This document shows, in pieces, positions 1 to 6,075 of a stretch of DNA of 16,875 nucleotides; position 1 is the first letter of the stretch, and each line of letters opens with the position of its first letter. Both the position numbers and the translations under genes were made by a program. The stretch covers positions 1 to 16,875 of the forward strand of contig CAAENO010000154.1 of the NCBI GenBank assembly GCA_900757385.1, in the 5' to 3' direction. The DNA is from an uncultured Collinsella sp. Lineage in GTDB: Bacteria; Actinomycetota; Coriobacteriia; Coriobacteriales; Coriobacteriaceae. The notes under the pieces are model-generated. The model worked only from the letters and a program-made list of their open reading frames with translations. It was not told the DNA's origin and did no database searches.

Positions 1-66
1 CGGATCAAGAAGTCCCTCGGGTGGCTGAGCCCGATGGAGTACCGCAGGAAGCTTGGATACGCCTAG
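1..66 (+). CDS. IS3-family transposase (OrfB), C-terminal end only
   Basis: Frame 1 reads RIKKSLGWLSPMEYRRKLGYA and then TAG. This is the usual C-terminus of IS3-family OrfB transposases, where the DDE integrase domain ends in a 'SLG.LSPMEYR..LGY' block. The rest of the gene lies upstream of the window. An IS150-like inverted-repeat core follows directly after the stop, as expected at the right end of such an element. Identification rests on 21 residues plus the adjacent end sequence. Confidence 0.8.
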   Translation, partial: RIKKSLGWLSPMEYRRKLGYA

Positions 67-96
67 GCGCGGTCCAAGAAATCGTCCGCACCCCCC
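1..96 (+). mobile_element. IS3-family (IS150-like) element, right end
   Basis: It contains the transposase C-terminus (1-66) and then GTCCAAGAAATCGTCCGCAC from position 72. The reverse complement of this shares the block ATTTCTTGGAC with the left end of the second IS at 16778. Runs of C (91-96) blur the exact outer end, so the boundary near 96 is approximate. Both IS ends in the window lie in the same orientation. Confidence 0.7.
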
Positions 97-100
97 TTGG

Positions 101-140
101 CCATCAAATGGCCCATTCTAGGAACTATTCCACCGCAACT
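101..140. repeat. Half of a GTTGCGGTG palindromic repeat, cut by the IS
   Basis: GGAACTATTCCACCGCAACT (121-140) matches the right arm of the complete palindromes at 3373-3439 and 8962-9026. The 20 bases before it (with GGCCCATTC) resemble the loop of the 8962 copy (GGCCAATTC). No left arm is present; the IS end takes its place. The repeat was therefore probably interrupted or truncated by the IS. Confidence 0.6.
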
Positions 141-188
141 TAAAAAGCCCGGACGAAAGGGGTGCTAAGTTGTTAAAACGCCGCAGCC

Positions 189-1625
189 TTAAAGCTCAAG
201 CTCGTTCAAACGTAAGATCGCCACGATATAAATCTTGAGCGCCTGCTTGAGCTGTTCCTCGTTGGCGCACTCATTGGGGCCGTGCATCTGGCCGCCCCAT
301 GCGGGCAGCTCCAGGCCGGTCTCCTCGGGGCCAAACGAGACGGCGCGGGCAAAGTTGCGTGCGTACGTGCCGCCGCCCATGGCAAAGGGCTCAGCATGCT
401 TGCCCGTAAACTCGTTATAGGTATCAATAAGCGCCTTCACGGCCGGATCGTCGGCAGAGACCGAGAACGGCACCTTCGCACGACCCACACGGCACGTCAC
501 GCCAAAACGGCCCACGAGCGGATCGAGCTGCTCGCGGATGGTATCGGCACTCGTGCTGTCGGGGAAGCGCACGTCGATGACCTGCTCAATATGGCCATCC
601 GCCACGCGGATGACGCCAGCGTTGCAGGTAAGCGGGCCAAACGCCGGACTCGTCGCATCGATACCTAGGCCGCGGCCATAGGCATCCGCATGCACAAAGG
701 CCAGGAACTTGACGAACTCGTGCTCGGCAGGCGTCAGCAGGCGCTCGTCGCGTGCACCAAACGCGTCTTCGGCCTCGCGCAGATACGACACGATCAGGCC
801 GACGGCGTTGATGGTGCCCTCAGGCATCGAAGCGTGGCCGCCAATACCGTGGGCGAAAATCTGCGCATGCCCGTTATCAAGCGCCGTGATCTCCAGGCGG
901 TCGGCGTTCTCAACGGGCGCCGGCAGTTCATCGGCGGCAATCGCGAGCTCGCAGATGGACTGCGACGGAATGGCATTGCTCGCCTCGGAGCCGCTCCACG
1001 ACACGATGCGCCCGCCGTCGATCTTGGGACTCACGAACGTCGCCCCAAACTGGCCCTTCTCGGCATTGCAGACCGGAAACTCGGCATCGGGCGTAAACAA
1101 AAAGTCGGGGTCTGCGTGGTTCTCCAGATAATGGTGAACGTCGGACATGCCCACTTCCTCATCGCAGCCCAGCAGCGCGCGGAAAGTATAGCGCGGGGTA
1201 ATGCCGTGCTTGAGCAGATAGGCGCCGGCGTAGAGTGACAGCACCGCCGGACCCTTGTCGTCGATAACGCCGCGGCCGAGCAGCCAGCCCTCGCGACGCT
1301 CCAGCGCAAACGGGTCGGTGTTCCAGCCCGGGCCGGCGGGCACCACGTCCACGTGGCAGATGGTCGCGAGCTGCTTGTCGCCGCGGCCAGGGATATCGGC
1401 AATGCCCACATAGCCCTCGTCGTCGCTCGTCTGATAGCCAAGCTTCTGCGCGATGCCGAGCGCACAGTCGAGCGCGTCACGGACCGGGCGGCCAAACGGC
1501 GCGCCGGGCTCTGCATCGGCAGAAACTGCCACGGACGGATAGCTCACCAGCTGCTCGATATCGGCGACGACATCTTCCCAGACCTCGTCGACATACTCAG
1601 CGACGCTCTGCTCCACCTGATTCAT
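189..1625 (-). CDS. M20-family dipeptidase (PepV/Sapep-like)
   Basis: A 478-residue cytoplasmic metallopeptidase of the M20 family, expected to cleave dipeptides or short peptides with two zinc ions. Visible motifs are CHVDVVPAGPGW (H91, D93), GRGVIDDKGP (bridging Asp near 122), GCDEEVGMSD (catalytic Glu pair 156-157), PDAEFPV (D180) and a late MHGPNE (metal His). The wide spacing, with a large lid domain between about 200 and 350, fits the PepV/Sapep branch rather than short M20 acylases. Start: ATG at 1625 has a strong AAGGAGGC Shine-Dalgarno about 6 nt upstream; an in-frame start at 1670 would add 15 atypical residues. It lies 54 bp downstream of the HAD gene on the same strand, so they are probably co-transcribed. 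The exact substrate is not visible from sequence. Confidence 0.9.
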   Translation of the reverse strand: MNQVEQSVAEYVDEVWEDVVADIEQLVSYPSVAVSADAEPGAPFGRPVRDALDCALGIAQKLGYQTSDDEGYVGIADIPGRGDKQLATICHVDVVPAGPGWNTDPFALERREGWLLGRGVIDDKGPAVLSLYAGAYLLKHGITPRYTFRALLGCDEEVGMSDVHHYLENHADPDFLFTPDAEFPVCNAEKGQFGATFVSPKIDGGRIVSWSGSEASNAIPSQSICELAIAADELPAPVENADRLEITALDNGHAQIFAHGIGGHASMPEGTINAVGLIVSYLREAEDAFGARDERLLTPAEHEFVKFLAFVHADAYGRGLGIDATSPAFGPLTCNAGVIRVADGHIEQVIDVRFPDSTSADTIREQLDPLVGRFGVTCRVGRAKVPFSVSADDPAVKALIDTYNEFTGKHAEPFAMGGGTYARNFARAVSFGPEETGLELPAWGGQMHGPNECANEEQLKQALKIYIVAILRLNELEL

Positions 1626-1679
1626 AGACTGCCTCCTTACCAATGAGCGGCAAGCGTACCCGCCCCTCACATTTAGTTC

Positions 1680-2342
1680 CTAGATAGAGAAAAGTTTAGC
1701 AAGCTCGGCCACCGAGTGCACCACTGCATCGGCACCCGCCGCCTCATGCTCACCCGGCGCCGCCGCGCCCGAATAGATGCCGATGCACGGCACGCCCATT
1801 GCGTGCGCGCCCTCCACATCGTTAAAGCGATCGCCGATCATCACGGCATCGTCGGCCGTCGCGCCGAGCGCCGCCAGGGCATCGCGGACCGAATCGGCCT
1901 TGGTCTCGCGTCCCTGCGGCGGATTCATGCCAATCACCGCCTCAAACTGAGAGAGCCCGAGCTCATGCACCATGTCGATGCACTTGGCCTCCATGCGCGA
2001 CGTCGCCACGGCCATACGTTTGCCTTGGGCGACCAACCCATCCAGCAGCTCGGGGACCCCATTGAACACGGGATACTCCTCCGGTCCCAGTTCATCAAAA
2101 AAGGCGCGGTACTCATCGGCCACCACAAGCGACTCCTCGCGGGAAAAGCCGTAAAAGTCGTGAAAGCTCTTCCACAGGGGCGGCCCGATCATGCGGCGCA
2201 GATCACCCATCTGCGTCTCCGAAAACCCGCGCGCAGCCAGCGTCTTGCGCGTCGAGGTCATCACTGCCCGACCCGTATCGGCCACCGTGCCGTCAAAATC
2301 GAACAGCAAAACCGGCCGCTCGCAAAGTTGCAATGCCGCCAT
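1680..2342 (-). CDS. HAD-family phosphatase (phosphoglycolate phosphatase-like)
   Basis: A 220-residue HAD hydrolase. Motif I is DFDGT (D15, D17), motif II is the Thr/Ser in VATSR (114-115), motif III is the Lys in RETKAD (148), and motif IV is GDRFNDVEGA (D171, D175). The helical cap between motifs I and II (about residues 20-95) makes it subclass I, like Gph/PGP or pyrophosphatase PpaX; the true substrate cannot be read from sequence. Start: ATG 2342 is preceded by AAGAAGG at good spacing. A GTG at 2375 would add 11 residues but lacks a site. First gene of a minus-strand pair with the dipeptidase, divergent from DegV. Confidence 0.88.
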   Translation of the reverse strand: MAALQLCERPVLLFDFDGTVADTGRAVMTSTRKTLAARGFSETQMGDLRRMIGPPLWKSFHDFYGFSREESLVVADEYRAFFDELGPEEYPVFNGVPELLDGLVAQGKRMAVATSRMEAKCIDMVHELGLSQFEAVIGMNPPQGRETKADSVRDALAALGATADDAVMIGDRFNDVEGAHAMGVPCIGIYSGAAAPGEHEAAGADAVVHSVAELAKLFSI

Positions 2343-2390
2343 CGGCACCCTTCTTCCCCAGTTGATGATTTCCACATCACCGCTTCAAAC

Positions 2391-2412
2391 TGTTGACTAT
2401 TCAACAATTGAA
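2391..2412. promoter_or_regulatory. Overlapping AT-rich palindromes between divergent genes
   Basis: TGTTGA-CTAT-TCAACA (2391-2406) overlaps TTCAA-CAA-TTGAA (2400-2412). Both lie in the 156-bp gap between the divergent HAD and DegV genes. Such overlapping palindromes could be an operator; no regulator is known, so this is inference only. Confidence 0.3.
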
Positions 2413-2436
2413 CCTAGCAATGTAGAGCAACTCCAC

Positions 2437-2442
2437 TATACT
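2437..2442 (+). promoter_or_regulatory. Possible -10 box (TATACT) for the DegV gene
   Basis: TATACT matches the -10 consensus in five of six positions and sits 56 bp before the DegV start. No convincing -35 hexamer lies 16-18 bp upstream; TTGAAC at 2408 is too far. Supported only by the hexamer and its position. Confidence 0.35.
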
Positions 2443-2498
2443 TGTCGCACTTTGCTTTCAGAAGGCGGCGCTGCCGCGCCCCAACGAAAGGTGCAATT

Positions 2499-3359
2499 AT
2501 GTCTTTTGCCATCATAACCGACTCCACGTCGGACATCTCCCCCGCCCGCGCCCAAGAGCTCGGCATTTACGTGATTCCGCTGCATGTGATTATCGAGGGC
2601 GAGGACCTGCTCGACCAGGTGCAGATTACCGCCGAGGAGTACGTCGCCCGCATGGCCGGCTCCGAGCAGCTGCCGCACACCTCGCAGCCGAGCGCCGGCG
2701 AGTTCAAGGCGCTGTTTGACCGCGTACGCGCCGATGGCCACGACAGCGCGATCTTTATCTCGCTGTGCAGCGAGTGGTCCGCCTGCTATTCCAACGCATG
2801 TCTGGTCGCCGAGACCCACGAGCTCGACGTGCGCTGCATCGATTCGCGCACCGGCTCGGGCGCCGAGGGCCTGCTGGTGGAGTACGCACTTGCCATGCGC
2901 GAGGACGGCCGCAGCTTGGACGAGACCGAGGCGCAGATCCGCGCGACGCTGCCCGACGCCCACCTGCTGCTGATTCCCCGCACGCTCGAGAACCTGGTCA
3001 AAAACGGCCGCGCCCCCAAGCTCGCCGGCCAGCTGACGCAGATGCTCAACATTCGCCTGGCCGTTTCGCCGGAGTGGAAATCGGGCGAGATCAAGGCAAT
3101 CAAAAAGGGCCGCGGCGCCAAGCGCATCGTCGCCAACACCATGGCAGATTGCCTCGCGTTTTTGGACGAGCACCCGGGCTCAAGCGTGCGCGTGCTCACG
3201 ACCGGCGCCGCCGAGGAGCAAGAGCTCGTCAACCAAGCGCTAGCAGGCCAGGACTACGTGGACGCCGGCACTGGCCCCATCGGCTGCACCATCGCCACCC
3301 ACGTAGGCGTAGACGCCATCGCCATCAGCTACTGCCCCCGCTACCAGCCAACTCGCTAG
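2499..3359 (+). CDS. DegV-family fatty-acid-binding protein (FakB-like)
   Basis: 286 residues beginning MSFAIITDSTSD, the signature start of DegV proteins. The HTSQPS block (60-65) carries the Thr-Ser pair that holds the fatty-acid carboxylate, followed by ISLCSEWSACYSNA (87-100) and a C-terminal GPIGCTIATHVGVDAIAI. Known family members (FakB) bind a free fatty acid and present it to the kinase FakA, giving acyl-phosphate for phospholipid synthesis; no FakA is in this window. Start: ATG 2499 has GAAAGG 7 nt upstream. An ATG at 2442 would add 19 Arg-rich residues and overlap the likely promoter, so I rejected it. The gene stands alone and converges on the LOG gene. Confidence 0.9.
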   Translation: MSFAIITDSTSDISPARAQELGIYVIPLHVIIEGEDLLDQVQITAEEYVARMAGSEQLPHTSQPSAGEFKALFDRVRADGHDSAIFISLCSEWSACYSNACLVAETHELDVRCIDSRTGSGAEGLLVEYALAMREDGRSLDETEAQIRATLPDAHLLLIPRTLENLVKNGRAPKLAGQLTQMLNIRLAVSPEWKSGEIKAIKKGRGAKRIVANTMADCLAFLDEHPGSSVRVLTTGAAEEQELVNQALAGQDYVDAGTGPIGCTIATHVGVDAIAISYCPRYQPTR

Positions 3360-3372
3360 GGACGCCCACATC

Positions 3373-3439
3373 AGTTGCGGTGAAATAGGGGCTGTTTTTG
3401 GCTTATTAGCCGTCAATCAATCCCTATTCCACCGCAACT
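3373..3439. repeat. GTTGCGGTG palindromic repeat, copy 2
   Basis: Arms AGTTGCGGTGAAATAGGG (3373-3390) and CCCTATTCCACCGCAACT (3422-3439) pair at 17 of 18 positions around a 31-nt loop. It lies between convergent genes. The same arms recur at 8962-9026 and, as a half copy, at 121-140. It could act as a bidirectional transcription end or be a small mobile palindrome; there is no U-run. Confidence 0.75.
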
Positions 3440-3455
3440 TGGAAGCAGTTCATTT

Positions 3456-3515
3456 GGGACGGGGCTAAAAAGACTGGCATGTAACGTTACGCACCGGTCT
3501 TTTTAGCCCCGTCCC
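3456..3515. terminator. GGGACGGGG hairpin, probable bidirectional terminator
   Basis: GGGACGGGGCTAAAAAGACT with two more bases (3456-3477) pairs with 3494-3515 over 22 bp with one T-G wobble. The stem has an A-run on one arm and a T-run on the other, so either strand's RNA carries a U-run inside the stem. The loop includes the perfect palindrome GTAACGTTAC (3481-3490). It sits exactly between the convergent DegV and LOG genes. Related sequence occurs at 14051-14139, so it is also a repeat family. Confidence 0.6.
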
Positions 3516-3527
3516 ATTTTAGCTACT

Positions 3528-4286
3528 CTACATCAGCCCGCTCAGGGCAATGTCAACGGCCTCGTTGAGGTCGTCGGTAATGTGCACCAGCTCCGGATCG
3601 AGCGGACTGATCATGCCGGCGTCCATCACCGGACCGTTGAGCCAGTCGAACAGGCCCTGCCAGTACTCGCTGCCCACCAACACGAGCGGCATGCGCTTGA
3701 CCTTGTGCGTTTGCACCAGCGTGAGAACCTCGAACATCTCGTCGAGCGTGCCAAAGCCGCCGGGAAATACGATGGCGCCCGAGCTGTACTTAACGAACAT
3801 GGTTTTGCGCACAAAGAAGTAGCGGAAGTCCATGCCGAGGTTCACGTATTTGTTGAGCCCGTGCTCGTGCGGCAATTCAATGCCTAGGCCAACTGACTTG
3901 CCGTTGACACTCGCCGCTCCCCTGTTGGCCGCTTCCATGATGCCAGGGCCGCCACCGGTGATGACCGCCACGCCACGTTGCGCGATCTTGCGCCCGACGG
4001 TGCGCGCCGCCTTGTAGAGCGGATCGGTCTTGGGCGTGCGGGCGCTACCGAAGATAGTCACCGCAGGTCCAAGCTCGGCAAGTGCGCCAAAGCCATCGAC
4101 AAACTCTGCCTGAATTCGCAGCACGCGCCAGGGGTCGGCGTGCAGCCAGTCAGTCGACTCCTCGGGCGCCAGCAGGTTGGCGTAGGTGTTGTCCTTAGGA
4201 ATCATGGGGCCGCGCATGACCACGGGGCCGCGGCGGTACGTCTCGTCGTAGGCAGGCTCGCCCTCGACGTTCTCATTCTTAATCAT
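3528..4286 (-). CDS. LOG-family protein (TIGR00730; nucleotide 5'-monophosphate phosphoribohydrolase-like)
   Basis: 252 residues with a Rossmann-type fold of the LOG/lysine-decarboxylase-like family. Seen: TIFGSAR (77-83), GGGPGIMEAANRG (111-123), RK at 160-161, and the diagnostic PGGFGTLDE (175-183). Family members hydrolyse the N-glycosidic bond of nucleoside 5'-monophosphates (cytokinin-activating LOG in plants); the bacterial physiological substrate is often unclear. The N-terminal ~50 residues are an extension before the core. Start: ATG 4286 has AGGAG 6 nt upstream; an earlier start at 4358 would run through the upstream terminator and give an odd Phe-rich peptide. A terminator at 4314-4350 separates it from tgt, so it likely has its own promoter or depends on readthrough. 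Confidence 0.88.
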   Translation of the reverse strand: MIKNENVEGEPAYDETYRRGPVVMRGPMIPKDNTYANLLAPEESTDWLHADPWRVLRIQAEFVDGFGALAELGPAVTIFGSARTPKTDPLYKAARTVGRKIAQRGVAVITGGGPGIMEAANRGAASVNGKSVGLGIELPHEHGLNKYVNLGMDFRYFFVRKTMFVKYSSGAIVFPGGFGTLDEMFEVLTLVQTHKVKRMPLVLVGSEYWQGLFDWLNGPVMDAGMISPLDPELVHITDDLNEAVDIALSGLM

Positions 4287-4300
4287 GGGTACTCCTATCG

Positions 4301-4350
4301 AGAAAAAGAAAAACGGGCGGGGTCGACGCCATGCGTCAAACACCCGCCCG
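4301..4350 (-). terminator. Rho-independent terminator downstream of tgt
   Basis: Read on the minus strand, CGGGCGGGT (from 4350) pairs with ACCCCGCCCG around a loop that itself holds GACGCATGGCGTC, and is followed at once by TTTTTCTTTTTC. This is a GC-rich hairpin plus U-tract on the strand of tgt, about 150 nt after its stop and just before the LOG gene's Shine-Dalgarno. Confidence 0.75.
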
Positions 4351-4411
4351 AACATCAACTATTCGGTATGGTACCCACGATGCATCAAGCACTTACAAGC
4401 TATCGGCCAGC

Positions 4412-4460
4412 GGTCGCGCAGCCGGTGTCAGCGAATGTGACGACCGGCTGGCGCTCGACC
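4412..4460. other. Long imperfect hairpin in the tgt 3' region
   Basis: GGTCGCGCAGCCGGT (4412-4426) pairs with ACCGGCTGGCGCTCGACC (4443-4460) with small bulges, and the tip closes with GTCA/TGAC (4427-4430 and 4438-4441). It lies between the tgt stop and the terminator. Function unknown; no U-run follows. Confidence 0.45.
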
Positions 4461-4499
4461 ATTGCCGTTGCCCACGCTCTGCAAGCGTGTCTGTCGCCC

Positions 4500-5639
4500 T
4501 TAGTAATCCATCGCGGCAGGACTATTCATCCAATCGCTCACGAATGCGCCGTAGCGGCCCTCGATAATGGCCTGGCGGGCACGCTGCATAAGGTTGAGCA
4601 GGTAGTAGATATTGTGCATCGAAAGCAAAATGCCGCCGAGCATCTCCTTCTGCGTGACCATGTGGCGAATGAGCGCGCGGCTGTAGCCGCCCGTGCACAC
4701 CGGGCAGGTGCAGGTGGGGTCGATGGGGCCGTCGTCGTGCGCAAAGCGCGCGTTACGGAAGTTAAGGCGACCTTCACTGGAGAACGCCGTACCCATGCGA
4801 CCGGTGCGCGTCGGCAGCACACAGTCGAACATGTCGATGCCCACGCCCACGCCGCGTACGAGCGTGGTGGGGTTGCCGACACCCATCAGGTAGCGCGGCT
4901 TATGCTTGGGCATGTACTCGCTCACGAGCGGCGCCAGGGTCTCGAACATGGTCTCGTGATCCTCGCCCACCGAATAGCCACCGATACCATAGCCCGGGAA
5001 GTCGCCGCACTCCTCCAGATGGCGCAGCGAACGCAGGCGCAGATCCAGGTGCATGCCGCCCTGAACGATGCCAAAGAGCGCCTGGTCATCGCGGGTATGC
5101 GCCTTATAGCAGCGCTCGGCCCACATGCTCGACAGCTCAACGGCGCGCTCAACGTAGGCGCGCGTGGCGGGATAGCCCGGGCACTGGTCGAGCTGCATGC
5201 AGATATCGGAGCCGAGTTTCATGGCGATTTCCATGTTGTCCTCGGGCGTCCAAAACACGTGGCGGCCGTCGTAATCGTTGACAATAAAGCGCACGCCCTC
5301 ATCGGTGAGCTTGACGGCATCGTTGTGGCTGAAGACCTGGAAACCGCCCGAGTCGGTGAGGATGGGGCCGTGCCAGTTCATGAACTTGTGCAGGCCGCCC
5401 AGCTCGGCGATGGTATCCTCGCCGGGACGCATGGACAGATGATAGGTATTGGCGAGCACGATCTGGGCGCCGAGCTTCTTGACAGTCTCGGTAGGAATGC
5501 CCTTGACGTTTGCCTTGGTGCCCACGGGCATAAAAATCGGCGTCTCGATGTCGCCGTGCGGGGTGTGCAGTACGCCGGCACGCGCGTGCGTCGTCGGATC
5601 CTCGGCAATCAGGTCGAATTTAAAAAGGTTCTGGTCCAT
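4500..5639 (-). CDS. tgt: tRNA-guanine transglycosylase (queuine/preQ1 insertion)
   Basis: 379 residues, normal length for bacterial Tgt. The enzyme swaps guanine-34 in GUN-anticodon tRNAs (Tyr, His, Asn, Asp) for preQ1. Seen: TDSGGFQVFS (D96, general acid/base), MQLDQCPGYP (D151), GIVQGG (190-195), FDCVLPTR (nucleophile D272, R278) and the zinc site C310, C312, C315, H342. Oddity: the usual DEC at the substrate pocket is DQC here (Q152). Start: ATG 5639 has AAGGAG about 9 nt upstream. A TATAAT hexamer on the same strand at 5682-5677 supports its own promoter. Works with QueA and QueH encoded 4-6 kb away. Confidence 0.95.
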   Translation of the reverse strand: MDQNLFKFDLIAEDPTTHARAGVLHTPHGDIETPIFMPVGTKANVKGIPTETVKKLGAQIVLANTYHLSMRPGEDTIAELGGLHKFMNWHGPILTDSGGFQVFSHNDAVKLTDEGVRFIVNDYDGRHVFWTPEDNMEIAMKLGSDICMQLDQCPGYPATRAYVERAVELSSMWAERCYKAHTRDDQALFGIVQGGMHLDLRLRSLRHLEECGDFPGYGIGGYSVGEDHETMFETLAPLVSEYMPKHKPRYLMGVGNPTTLVRGVGVGIDMFDCVLPTRTGRMGTAFSSEGRLNFRNARFAHDDGPIDPTCTCPVCTGGYSRALIRHMVTQKEMLGGILLSMHNIYYLLNLMQRARQAIIEGRYGAFVSDWMNSPAAMDY

Positions 5640-5676
5640 AAACTGGAACTCCTTGGTTGCGGTTCATACGCAAACC

Positions 5677-5682
5677 ATTATA
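5677..5682 (-). promoter_or_regulatory. Consensus -10 box (TATAAT) for tgt
   Basis: A perfect TATAAT on the minus strand, 37 bp before the tgt ATG. The -35 region (near 5700-5705) is weak. Expected transcript leader is about 30 nt with no room for a riboswitch. Confidence 0.5.
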
Positions 5683-5751
5683 CGGGCAACCCGCAAGAAG
5701 CACCGACTCGACAGAAACTGGCGCGAGGAGGATACGGCAGGGACACGGCAA

Positions 5752-5842
5752 ATGAGCGTGGATTTTTGGACGCTTACCGGATGAGCGTGGATAATCTCCC
5801 ACTTTTGCCCAAAGCACAGCCCAAAAACGGGAGATTATCCAC
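5752..5842. repeat. GTGGATAATCTCCC inverted repeat with a 12-nt direct repeat
   Basis: GTGGATAATCTCCC (5787-5800) and GGGAGATTATCCAC (5829-5842) form a perfect 14-bp inverted repeat around a 28-nt loop. ATGAGCGTGGAT occurs at 5752-5763 and again at 5781-5792. It lies between tgt and structured element A. Probably a small dispersed palindrome or transcription end; no gene here. Confidence 0.6.
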
Positions 5843-5903
5843 TTTCATTCTGCGGGCACTCATTTAAGTACGTTCCCGATGAGTGGAGCTATTTACCAGC
5901 CAC

Positions 5904-6044
5904 GGCAACGCCGATATTTTGGCAACGTCAGCGAGCGGGTCGCATTTGAGACAAGGTGCCGTGAAATGAAAGGGCGCTGACCTTCTGGTCGCGCCCTTGA
6001 AATTGAACGGCAGATTGTCCAAATGCGGCCCGCGCAGCGTCGGC
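5904..6044. ncRNA. Structured element A (candidate conserved RNA or structured mobile repeat)
   Basis: Nested helices: P1 ACGC 5908-5911 with GCGT 6037-6040; P2 14 bp, 5935-5948 with 6020-6033 (one T-G wobble); P3 GCCGT 5958-5962 with ACGGC 6007-6011; P4 AAGGGCGC 5970-5977 with GCGCCCTT 5991-5998, capped by a bulged T and GACC-TTCT-GGTC. Unpaired linkers (TTGGCAA, GTCAGCGA, AAGGT, GAAATGA, GAAATTGA, AGATTG) are nearly identical in the second copy at 9133-9275, while P2 and P4 differ entirely in sequence and still pair. P3 shows one compensatory pair. The strand of any transcript is unresolved: the P2 wobble favours plus, but position after a minus-strand stop favours minus. Confidence 0.65.
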
Positions 6045-6045
6045 C

Positions 6046-6074
6046 GGTCCGCCGTTCGGTAGAACGGCGGAACC
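6046..6074. other. Hairpin P5 of element A, abutting the SDR stop codon
   Basis: CCGCCGTTC (6049-6057) pairs with GAACGGCGG (6062-6070) around GGTA, a perfect 9-bp stem ending 6 nt from the SDR stop. The second element has an equivalent but different stem at 9276-9302, both with GTTC...GAAC at the tip. No U-run, so it is not a canonical terminator. Confidence 0.6.
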
Positions 6075-6075
6075 C

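Noticed and set aside
3978..5867. Long plus-strand open frame (629 codons) opposite tgt
   Set aside because: It is antisense to tgt, whose motifs are unambiguous, and its His/Ala/Arg-rich composition is typical of a shadow frame in GC-rich DNA.
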